DNA from: Comamonadaceae bacterium
Lineage (GTDB): Bacteria; Pseudomonadota; Gammaproteobacteria; Burkholderiales; Burkholderiaceae
Length of the DNA stretch: 5,361 bases
Reading direction: 5' to 3'
NCBI GenBank assembly: GCA_947377705.1
Contig: CANCGU010000188.1
Coordinates: forward strand, 1-5,361
Part shown: piece after piece, positions 1-5,361 of the stretch
Layout: the number at the start of each line of letters is the position of its first letter
Numbering within the stretch: the stretch's first letter is position 1
Notes under the pieces: generated by a model
The model's input: the letters and a program-made list of their open reading frames with translations, nothing else
The model's database searches: none
Told to the model about the DNA's origin: nothing
Position numbers and translations under genes: made by a program

Positions 1-585
1 GCCCGTATGTTCTTCTTGATCGCCGCAGCATTGATTGGCGTGTTTGGCTTGATCATTGCGTCGTCCGAATGGCGACGCGAGCGCATCTTTGCCTACCTTG
101 ACCCTTGGAGCCTAGAGCACGCCTTGGGCAAGGGGTATCAGTTGTCGCACTCATTGATTGCGATTGGTCGTGGCGAAATATTTGGCGTGGGCTTAGGCGG
201 AAGTGTTGAGAAACTGCATTGGTTGCCCGAAGCACACACCGACTTTTTGCTAGCAGTGATTGGTGAAGAGTTTGGTTTTGTCGGTGTGGTCGCCGTGATT
301 GGCATGTTCATGTGGCTGACGCGCCGCATCATGTACATCGGTCGCCAAGCCATTGCGATGGATCGCGTGTTTGCGGGTTTGGTCGCACAAGGCGTAGGCA
401 TTTGGATGGGCTTTCAGTCCTTCATCAACATGGGCGTGAACTTAGGCGCTTTGCCCACCAAGGGCTTGACCTTGCCGCTCATGAGTTATGGCGGCTCTGC
501 GATTTTGTTGAACTTGATTGCCATTGCGGTTGTGCTGCGCGTGGACTTTGAAAACCGCGTTGTCATGCACGGAGGTCGCCTATGA
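1..585 (+). CDS. ftsW: Peptidoglycan glycosyltransferase FtsW, C-terminal part (5' end outside window)
   Basis: FtsW is the SEDS-family polymerase that links lipid II into glycan strands at the septum, working in the inner membrane with the transpeptidase FtsI. The frame is open from base 1 and gives the last 194 residues; the family is usually around 400, so roughly half is missing upstream. Numbering from the first codon in the window, I see a hydrophobic segment at 3-20, then the large periplasmic loop with GYQLSHS (45-51) and PEAHTDF (76-82). Three more membrane segments follow near 83-106, 125-147 and 158-181, with the conserved [14 protein letters not shown] at 152-165. D81 (bases 241-243) aligns with E. 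coli FtsW D297, the proposed catalytic aspartate. The ATG at base 7 is internal, not the start. The GEEFG and MSYGG stretches and the position before murG favour FtsW over its paralogue RodA. The stop overlaps the murG start by 4 bases. Confidence 0.97.
   Translation, partial: ARMFFLIAAALIGVFGLIIASSEWRRERIFAYLDPWSLEHALGKGYQLSHSLIAIGRGEIFGVGLGGSVEKLHWLPEAHTDFLLAVIGEEFGFVGVVAVIGMFMWLTRRIMYIGRQAIAMDRVFAGLVAQGVGIWMGFQSFINMGVNLGALPTKGLTLPLMSYGGSAILLNLIAIAVVLRVDFENRVVMHGGRL
571..576 (+). promoter_or_regulatory. murG ribosome binding site
   Basis: GGAGGT lies 5 bases before the murG ATG at 582, inside the last codons of ftsW. It is a full match to the anti-Shine-Dalgarno core and fixes the murG start. 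It also encodes the Gly-Gly near the FtsW C-terminus. Confidence 0.85.
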
Positions 586-1670
586 GCACGACCCAACGCA
601 CCGCACTCATCATGGCAGGCGGCACAGGCGGCCACATCTTTCCAGGTTTGGCCGTGGCTGAGCAATTGCGTATCCATGGTTGGAACGTGCATTGGCTCGG
701 TGCGCCCGCGCCGAGCATGGAAAGCCAGTTGGTGCCGCCGCGTGGCTTTGCTTACGAGACCGTGGCCTTTGGTGGCGTGCGCGGCAAAGGCGTCAAAACC
801 TTGGCTTTGTTGCCCTTCAAGTTGTTGCGTGCCTTTTGGCAAAGCTGGTGCGTGGTGCGCCGCGTGAAGCCCGATGTGGTGGTGGGCTTGGGTGGCTACA
901 TCACGTTCCCTGCCGGCATGATGGCCGTTCTGTGTGGCAAGCCTTTGGTCTTGCACGAACAAAACTCTGTGGCTGGCATGGCCAACAAAGTGTTGCGTGG
1001 CGTGGCGGATCGCGTGTTCAGCGCCTTCCCCAACGTGCTGCCAAAGGCCGAGTGGGTGGGCAACCCCATGCGCGATGGGTTTGTGAACCAACCTGAACCC
1101 GCCCAACGCTTTGCAGACCGCACGGGTCCGCTGCGCGTGTTGGTGGTCGGTGGCAGCTTGGGTGCGCAAGCACTCAACACCGGGGTGCCTCAAGCCTTGG
1201 CCAAGATCCCGCATGACCAGCGCCCCACTGTTACACACCAAAGTGGCGCCAAACAAATTGATGCACTGCGTGCCGCGTATGAAGAAGCGGGCGTGCAAGC
1301 GGAGTTGACACCTTTCATCGACGACACCGCACAGGCCTTTGCCAATGCCGATGTCGTCATTGCCCGCGCGGGTGCCAGCACGGTGACTGAGCTGGCCGCC
1401 GTGGGGGTTGCTGCGATTTACGTGCCGTTCCCCTATGCGGTGGACGATCACCAAACCACCAACGCACGTTTCGTCGTCGAGGCAGGCGGTGGTTGGTTGC
1501 TGCCACAAAACGAATTGAAAGCCCAAGACTTGGCTGATCGACTGCAATTCATGACGCGCCGTACTTTATTGGCTTGTGCCGAAAAGGCCTATGCCGTACG
1601 TCAAGTGGAAGCGGCGGCACAAGTGGTGGCAGCTTGCGAGCAGCTCGCAGCGAAGGGAAAAAAATCATGA
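582..1670 (+). CDS. murG: UDP-GlcNAc:lipid I N-acetylglucosaminyltransferase MurG
   Basis: MurG transfers GlcNAc from UDP-GlcNAc to lipid I (undecaprenyl-PP-MurNAc-pentapeptide) to give lipid II, on the cytoplasmic face of the inner membrane. The 362-residue product is of normal family length and has the two-domain GT-B layout. The N-terminal domain carries the first glycine loop GGTGGHIFP (13-21, with the conserved H18), a second at VGLGGY (101-106), and [12 protein letters not shown] (125-136). A hydrophobic and basic patch around 76-95 matches the membrane-docking surface known in E. coli MurG. The C-terminal domain has [10 protein letters not shown] (190-199) and the UDP-GlcNAc site [12 protein letters not shown] (264-275, E270 contacting the ribose in homologues), followed by [15 protein letters not shown] (281-295). 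The start overlaps the ftsW stop (ATGA) and has a strong Shine-Dalgarno, so translation is probably coupled to ftsW. No expected motif is missing. Confidence 0.98.
   Translation: MSTTQRTALIMAGGTGGHIFPGLAVAEQLRIHGWNVHWLGAPAPSMESQLVPPRGFAYETVAFGGVRGKGVKTLALLPFKLLRAFWQSWCVVRRVKPDVVVGLGGYITFPAGMMAVLCGKPLVLHEQNSVAGMANKVLRGVADRVFSAFPNVLPKAEWVGNPMRDGFVNQPEPAQRFADRTGPLRVLVVGGSLGAQALNTGVPQALAKIPHDQRPTVTHQSGAKQIDALRAAYEEAGVQAELTPFIDDTAQAFANADVVIARAGASTVTELAAVGVAAIYVPFPYAVDDHQTTNARFVVEAGGGWLLPQNELKAQDLADRLQFMTRRTLLACAEKAYAVRQVEAAAQVVAACEQLAAKGKKS
1634..1650 (+). other. Small hairpin near the 3' end of murG, ahead of the murC ribosome binding site
   Basis: TGCGAG (1635-1640) and CTCGCA (1644-1649) are perfect inverted repeats around a 3-base CAG loop; a U-G wobble at 1634/1650 could add a seventh pair. 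The stem ends 2 bases before the murC Shine-Dalgarno. It is followed by A residues, not T, so it is not an intrinsic terminator. It lies within codons for a common Ala/Glu/Gln/Leu stretch and may be accidental; a role in murC translation is inference only. Confidence 0.35.
1652..1658 (+). promoter_or_regulatory. murC ribosome binding site
   Basis: GAAGGGA ends 8 bases before the ATG at 1667. It is an imperfect but well-placed Shine-Dalgarno and supports this start over in-frame upstream ATGs inside murG. Confidence 0.65.
1658..1664 (+). other. A7 run at the murG/murC overlap, in slippery-heptamer phase
   Basis: Seven A residues sit just before the overlapping murG stop and murC start. In the murG frame they read as A_AAA_AAA (last base of a Gly codon, then two Lys codons), the X_XXY_YYZ phase used in -1 frameshifting. 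A -1 slip would continue as Ile and then the murC Met, in the murC frame. I see no downstream stimulatory structure, so function is unproven. Confidence 0.3.
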
Positions 1671-3076
1671 AACACGCCATTCGTCACATCCATTTCGTCG
1701 GTATCGGCGGCGCAGGCATGAGTGGCATTGCTGAAGTGCTGTTGAATTTGGGCTACGTGATCTCGGGCTCTGACTTGTCTGACAGCGTTGCGTTGAAGCG
1801 TTTGCAAAGCTTGGGCATCCAAACCTATGTGGGCCACGATGCTGCCAACATTGTTGGTGCAGACGCGGTGGTGACCTCTACGGCCGTGCATGCTGACAAC
1901 CCCGAAGTGGTGGCAGCGCATGCCAAGCTGATTCCCGTGGTGCCACGCGCCGTGATGCTGGCCGAGTTGATGCGCTTAAAAACGGGTGTGGCGATTGCAG
2001 GCACACACGGCAAAACCACCACCACCAGTTTGGTCGCCAGTGTGTTGGCCGAAGCGGGTATGGACCCCACCTTTGTGATTGGCGGCAAGCTCAACAGTGC
2101 AGGCGCCAACGCCAAGCTGGGTTCGGGTGACTACATCGTGGTTGAAGCCGATGAGTCAGACGCTTCGTTCTTAAACCTCTTGCCTATCATGGCGGTGGTG
2201 ACCAACATCGACGCCGACCACATGGACACCTATGGCCATGACTTCAACAAGTTGAAGGGTGCGTTCATCGAGTTCTTGCACCGCATGCCTTTCTATGGTG
2301 CAGCAATTTTGTGTACCGACGATGCGGCCGTGCGCAGCATCTTGCCCGAGGTGTCACGCCCTATCACCAGCTATGGCTTCAACGAAGAAGCGCAAGTGCG
2401 TGCGTTGAATGTGCGCGCCGACAACGGTCGCATGTGCTTCACCGTGCAGCGTCGCAATGGGGTGACTTTGCCTGACCTTGACATCACCCTCAACTTGGCG
2501 GGTGAGCACAACGTGCTCAACGCTTTGGCTGCCATTGCGATTGCGGTGGAATTGAACGTGCCAGACGAGGCGCTGCAAAAAGCTTTGGCTGAATTCAAAG
2601 GCGTGGGCCGTCGCTTCCAACGTCACGGCGAAGTAGCGGCGAAAAGTGGCGGCGAATTCACGCTGATCGAAGACTACGGCCACCACCCTGTGGAAGTGGC
2701 TGCGACCTTGGCTGCGGCGCGTGGTGCATTCCCAGGACGCCGCTTGGTGTTGGCGTTTCAGCCGCACCGCTACACCCGCACGCGTGACTGCTTTGAAGAC
2801 TTTGTTGAAGTCATGGGCCGCGCCGATGTGTTGTGGTTGTCGGAGATTTACGCCGCAGGCGAAGCCCCGATTGCCGCTGCTGATGGTCGCGCGCTGTCGC
2901 GTGCTATGCGCGTGGCAGGTCACGAAGCCTTGGTGTTCGTGGATGACATTCAAAAAATGGCCCAAGTCATTGCCGACAACGCCCAAAACGGCGATGTGGT
3001 GATGTGCATGGGCGCGGGTTCGATTGGCCAAGTGCCAGCCAAGGTGCTGGAGCTGGTGCAACAACGTAAGAGCTAA
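1667..3076 (+). CDS. murC: UDP-N-acetylmuramate--L-alanine ligase MurC
   Basis: MurC joins L-Ala to UDP-MurNAc using ATP, the first step of stem-peptide assembly in the cytoplasm. The product is 469 residues, normal for the family, with the three Mur-ligase domains. The N-terminal UDP-binding Rossmann domain shows [12 protein letters not shown] (11-22). The central ATPase domain has the P-loop [10 protein letters not shown] (111-120, K116), [10 protein letters not shown] (159-168) and [12 protein letters not shown] (179-190). The C-terminal part has [11 protein letters not shown] (279-289), GVGRRFQ (312-318), DYGHHPVEV (336-344) and FQPHRYTRT (364-372). The HHPVEV and QPHRYTR signatures separate MurC from MurD, MurE and MurF. 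The frame stays open upstream to about base 1574, but ATG 1667 is chosen because the protein then begins directly at the conserved HIHFVGIGG, has a Shine-Dalgarno, and overlaps the murG stop as ATGA. No murB lies between murC and ddlB, as in E. coli. Confidence 0.98.
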   Translation: MKHAIRHIHFVGIGGAGMSGIAEVLLNLGYVISGSDLSDSVALKRLQSLGIQTYVGHDAANIVGADAVVTSTAVHADNPEVVAAHAKLIPVVPRAVMLAELMRLKTGVAIAGTHGKTTTTSLVASVLAEAGMDPTFVIGGKLNSAGANAKLGSGDYIVVEADESDASFLNLLPIMAVVTNIDADHMDTYGHDFNKLKGAFIEFLHRMPFYGAAILCTDDAAVRSILPEVSRPITSYGFNEEAQVRALNVRADNGRMCFTVQRRNGVTLPDLDITLNLAGEHNVLNALAAIAIAVELNVPDEALQKALAEFKGVGRRFQRHGEVAAKSGGEFTLIEDYGHHPVEVAATLAAARGAFPGRRLVLAFQPHRYTRTRDCFEDFVEVMGRADVLWLSEIYAAGEAPIAAADGRALSRAMRVAGHEALVFVDDIQKMAQVIADNAQNGDVVMCMGAGSIGQVPAKVLELVQQRKS

Positions 3077-3091
3077 GAATTGGTTCAAAAG

Positions 3092-4063
3092 ATGACCTTT
3101 AATATTCAAACCGCCAAAGTTGCCGTCCTCATGGGTGGTCTGTCTGCCGAACGTGATGTGTCCATCATGTCAGGCAGTGGCGTGCTCAAGGCTTTGCAAA
3201 GCAAGGGTGTCAACGCGACAGCGTTTGACCCAGCAGAGCGCAGCTTGGATGAGCTCAAACGCGAAGGCTTCACACACGCCTTCATCGCGCTGCATGGCCG
3301 CTACGGCGAAGATGGTGCCGTGCAGGGGGCTTTGGAGTTGTTGGGCATTCCCTACACAGGTTCAGGCGTGATGGCGTCCGCCATGGCCATGGACAAAGTG
3401 ATGACCAAGCGTGTGTGGAGTGCTGTGGGTTTGTCGACACCTGGCTATGTGTGGTTGTCGCCCGAAGATCAAACCGCAGACAACATTCAAGCGATTCCTG
3501 CCAAGTTAGGTTTGCCTTTGATTGTGAAACCACCCCGTGAAGGCTCATCGATTGGCATGAGCAAGGTGACGCAAGCGGGTGAAATGAAGGCGGCAGCTGA
3601 ACTCGCCACCCAGTACGACCCCGACTTGCTGTGCGAAGAATTCATCACTGGCGAAGAACTGACGTGCCCCATCTTGGGCAACGGCGCAGGTGCCCGTGCC
3701 TTGCCCGTGGTGCGCATTGCCGCACCCGATGGCGCGTATGACTACAAGCACAAGTACTTCACCGATGACGTGAAGTACCACTGCCCCAGCGGCTTGCCTG
3801 AAGCCGAAGAGCAAGAGATTCAACGTTTGGTGGTGGCTGCGTACCGGGCCTTGGGCTGCCGTGGTTGGGGCCGTGCCGACATCATGTTGCGTGCGTCTGA
3901 CCGCAAGCCGTTTTTGCTAGAGATGAACACATCGCCCGGCATGACCAGCCATTCGTTGGTACCCATGTCTGCGCGTGCAGCAGGTATCAGCTATGAAGAC
4001 CTGTGCTTGATGTTGTTGGAAAGCGCCACGCTTGACCATCCTGGAGGTCCAAAAGCCGTATGA
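3092..4063 (+). CDS. ddlB: D-alanine--D-alanine ligase (DdlB type)
   Basis: This cytoplasmic ATP-grasp enzyme condenses two D-Ala molecules to D-Ala-D-Ala, which MurF adds to the stem peptide. From ATG 3092 it is 323 residues (E. coli DdlB is 306). It shows [15 protein letters not shown] (10-24, with E20 equivalent to E. coli E15), [10 protein letters not shown] (67-76), [16 protein letters not shown] (87-102), the ATP-site [14 protein letters not shown] (145-158, K146 and S152) and YDYKHKY (216-222). K221 and Y222 match E. coli K215 and Y216, and the metal-binding [17 protein letters not shown] follows at 275-291. The conserved tyrosine fits a true D-Ala-D-Ala ligase, not a VanA-like D-Ala-D-Lac enzyme. 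A TTG at 3080 is in frame 12 bases upstream and is a possible alternative start. The gene begins 15 bases after murC, and its stop overlaps ftsQ by 4 bases. Confidence 0.96.
   Translation: MTFNIQTAKVAVLMGGLSAERDVSIMSGSGVLKALQSKGVNATAFDPAERSLDELKREGFTHAFIALHGRYGEDGAVQGALELLGIPYTGSGVMASAMAMDKVMTKRVWSAVGLSTPGYVWLSPEDQTADNIQAIPAKLGLPLIVKPPREGSSIGMSKVTQAGEMKAAAELATQYDPDLLCEEFITGEELTCPILGNGAGARALPVVRIAAPDGAYDYKHKYFTDDVKYHCPSGLPEAEEQEIQRLVVAAYRALGCRGWGRADIMLRASDRKPFLLEMNTSPGMTSHSLVPMSARAAGISYEDLCLMLLESATLDHPGGPKAV
4043..4048 (+). promoter_or_regulatory. ftsQ ribosome binding site
   Basis: GGAGGT lies 11 bases before the ftsQ ATG at 4060, inside the last codons of ddlB, where it encodes Gly-Gly. The spacing is long, so coupling to ddlB termination may help initiation. 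No comparable site precedes the next in-frame ATG at 4081. Confidence 0.65.
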
Positions 4064-4881
4064 CCACGCGCTACACCCACATGCGACCCCGCCCTGAGGT
4101 GAATGCCTCGGTGCCGGTGCCGCTTGATGTCAAGTTGATGCACATGGCAGCTTCGCTCATGTTCGTCGGCTTGGTCGTGGGTGCCTTGGTGGGCGGTGTG
4201 TGGGCCTTGGTCCAGTTGCCTGCGTTTGCGCTCAGAGGTATCACGGTGTTGGGCGATGTGGAACACAACAACGAAGTGACCTTGCGCGCCAATGTGGTGA
4301 CCAAGTTCACCGGCAATTTTTTCACCGCCGATTTGGGCCGCGTACGCAGTGCCTTTGAGAGCGTGCCATGGGTGCGTTTGGCATCGGTGCAACGCGAGTT
4401 TCCAAATCGTCTGCGCGTCACCTTGCAAGAGCACAAGCCCGTGGCGTATTGGGGTGACGATGGTGAGCAGCGCATGGTCAACAGCTATGGCGAAGTGTTT
4501 GAAGCCAATGTGGGTGATTTAGAGGACGAGAAGATGCCGCGCTTGAGCGGGCCTGACAGCCAGTCGCAACAAGTGTTGGCGATGTATTTGGCATTGCAGC
4601 CCACCTTCAAGGGGCTGAGCCTGGCTTTGGAAAGCTTGGTGTTGACCGACCGCGGTAGCTGGCGTGCCAAGTTGGCGCATGGCGCCGTGATTGAACTAGG
4701 ACGTGGCGGCGTGGATGACGTGATGGCGCGTGTGCAACGTGTGTCACAAACTTTGGCGCAAGTGACGCAGAAACTGGGCCGCAAAGTGACGGCGATTGAG
4801 TCTGCAGATTTACGACACGACAACGGTTATGCGCTTCGTTTGCGCGGGGTGAGCACGCAAGACGTGTCTACCAAACGCTAA
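4060..4881 (+). CDS. ftsQ: Cell division protein FtsQ
   Basis: FtsQ is a bitopic inner-membrane divisome protein that binds FtsB and FtsL and helps control activation of the FtsWI synthase. The 273-residue product matches family size (E. coli 276). It has a short cytoplasmic tail (about 1-27), one membrane segment (about 30-51, rich in Val, Leu, Ala and Gly), then a periplasmic POTRA domain from about 56 ([16 protein letters not shown]) to about 124, with [18 protein letters not shown] (101-118) typical of this domain. The FtsQ/DivIB domain follows, with [11 protein letters not shown] (125-135) and VNSYGEVF (140-147), and ends in [16 protein letters not shown] (246-261), matching the C-terminal strands that bind FtsB in E. 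coli. ATG 4060 is chosen for the ATGA overlap with ddlB and the upstream Shine-Dalgarno; ATG 4081 would shorten the tail by 7 residues and cannot be excluded. Confidence 0.95.
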   Translation: MTTRYTHMRPRPEVNASVPVPLDVKLMHMAASLMFVGLVVGALVGGVWALVQLPAFALRGITVLGDVEHNNEVTLRANVVTKFTGNFFTADLGRVRSAFESVPWVRLASVQREFPNRLRVTLQEHKPVAYWGDDGEQRMVNSYGEVFEANVGDLEDEKMPRLSGPDSQSQQVLAMYLALQPTFKGLSLALESLVLTDRGSWRAKLAHGAVIELGRGGVDDVMARVQRVSQTLAQVTQKLGRKVTAIESADLRHDNGYALRLRGVSTQDVSTKR

Positions 4882-4888
4882 CGAGCAC

Positions 4889-4913
4889 AGAGAGAAGAAG
4901 AGAAAGAACGAGG
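4889..4913 (+). promoter_or_regulatory. Purine-rich ftsA leader with ribosome binding site
   Basis: The 37-base ftsQ/ftsA gap (4882-4918) holds 20 consecutive purines (4889-4908), one C, then GAGG (4910-4913) 5 bases before the ftsA ATG. GAGG is the likely Shine-Dalgarno. The unpaired A/G tract probably keeps the site open for the ribosome; this role is inferred. I see no hairpin or terminator in the gap. Confidence 0.7.
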
Positions 4914-4918
4914 CTGTT

Positions 4919-5361
4919 ATGGCAAAAGAATACAAAGATTTGGTGGTCGGCTTAGACATTGGCACAGCCAAGGTCATGGTGGTCGTGGCCGAAGTGTTGC
5001 CCGATGGTGAGCTCAAGCTCGCAGGCCTCGGTGTGGCCCCCAGCAATGGTTTGAAGCGCGGTGTGGTGGTCAACATCGATGCCACGGTGCAAAGCATTCA
5101 ACAAGCGTTGAAAGAAGCCGAGTTGATGGCGGACTGCAAGATCACGCGTGTTTACACCGGCATCACGGGGAGTCATATTCGTGGCATCAATTCCACCGGC
5201 ATGGTGGCCGTGAAAGACAAAGAAGTCACCGCCGCCGATGTGGCCCGTGTGGTGGAAACCGCCAAAGCCATCAATATTTCGACCGACCAACGCTTATTGC
5301 TGGTGCAGCCACAAGAGTTTGTGATTGACGGCCAAGATGTGCGCGAGCCGATTGGCATGAG
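4919..5361 (+). CDS. ftsA: Cell division protein FtsA, N-terminal part (3' end outside window)
   Basis: FtsA is the actin-like ATPase that tethers FtsZ filaments to the membrane and recruits later division proteins. The window holds the first 147 codons plus two bases of a protein usually a little over 400 residues. The ATP-binding phosphate-1 motif VVGLDIGTAKVMVVV is at 9-23. Domain 1A continues with EVLPDGELKLAGLGV (25-39), GLKRGVVVNID (44-54) and AELMADCKITRVYTGITGSHI (68-88). The 1C domain unique to FtsA begins around 85, with GMVAVKDKEVTAADV (94-108), VVETAKAI (111-118) and LLVQPQEFVIDGQD (127-140), closely matching the E. coli protein in this region. The start at ATG 4919 has a clear Shine-Dalgarno and places the phosphate-1 motif at the expected distance from the N-terminus. 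The C-terminal membrane-binding helix and ftsZ should follow outside the window. This gene does not overlap ftsQ, so its translation may be set independently. Confidence 0.96.
   Translation, partial: MAKEYKDLVVGLDIGTAKVMVVVAEVLPDGELKLAGLGVAPSNGLKRGVVVNIDATVQSIQQALKEAELMADCKITRVYTGITGSHIRGINSTGMVAVKDKEVTAADVARVVETAKAINISTDQRLLLVQPQEFVIDGQDVREPIGM

Noticed and set aside
281..295. Not an unusual MurG site: the DDHQTTNA form (MurG residues 288-295) differs from the E. coli sequence. Coordinates here are residue numbers; the bases are about 1443-1466.
   Set aside because: DHQT-type sequences at this position are, to my knowledge, common in MurG proteins of many bacteria, so this is normal family variation.
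1305..1333. TTGACA inside murG, a perfect -35 match.
   Set aside because: No -10-like sequence occurs at the right spacing; the region there is GC-rich and codes for conserved MurG residues.
486..1547. A 353-codon open frame on the - strand opposite murG.
   Set aside because: Its translation is rich in His, Gln, Arg and Ala, as expected from the complement of GTG, ATG, TTG and GCG-type codons in murG. It has no recognisable domain, and the + strand frame is clearly MurG. It is a composition shadow.
1574..1666. Upstream extension of murC to an ATG at 1574.
   Set aside because: It would lie inside murG, and its residues (Ser/Gly/Arg-rich) do not resemble MurC. ATG 1667 has the Shine-Dalgarno, and the conserved Rossmann motif follows it directly.
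3080..3105. Possible weak promoter at the murC/ddlB junction (TTGGTT and TAATAT).
   Set aside because: The spacing is about 14 bases and both boxes match poorly; local AT-richness explains it.
2354..3109. A 251-codon open frame on the - strand opposite the end of murC.
   Set aside because: It has the same His-rich shadow composition and no motif, lies entirely against conserved murC codons, and has no sign of its own promoter.

Overview
The window is an uninterrupted stretch of the division and cell-wall (dcw) gene cluster of a Gram-negative bacterium, all on the + strand, in the order ftsW (3' part) - murG - murC - ddlB - ftsQ - ftsA (5' part). The gene order, protein sequences and moderately GC-rich codon use, with heavy use of TTG for leucine, point to a betaproteobacterium. 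A member of the Comamonadaceae (Limnohabitans/Rhodoferax-like) is my best guess, but the genus rests on overall resemblance and codon style only.

Layout: 1-585 is the end of the lipid II polymerase FtsW. 582-1670 is MurG, which makes lipid II. 1667-3076 is MurC, which adds L-Ala to UDP-MurNAc. 3092-4063 is the D-Ala-D-Ala ligase. 4060-4881 is the divisome protein FtsQ. 4919 to the window end is the start of FtsA, the actin-like membrane tether of FtsZ. Three of the five junctions are ATGA overlaps, where the start codon overlaps the stop of the gene before. The other two are short gaps of 15 bases (murC/ddlB) and 37 bases (ftsQ/ftsA). No gap reaches 300 bases, and I see no terminator, convincing promoter, mobile element, RNA gene or CRISPR array.

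The genes work as one pathway. MurC and Ddl supply cytoplasmic precursors (UDP-MurNAc-L-Ala and the D-Ala-D-Ala dipeptide). MurG completes lipid II at the inner face of the membrane, and FtsW polymerises it at the septum. FtsQ and FtsA link the synthase to the Z ring. ftsZ is expected directly downstream and murD/mraY upstream, both outside the window.

I found no undescribed system here. The observations worth a second look are small and concern translation control: an A7 slippery run at the murG/murC overlap that would join the two frames after a -1 slip, a small hairpin just before it, a long purine tract ahead of ftsA, and an uncertain ddlB start.
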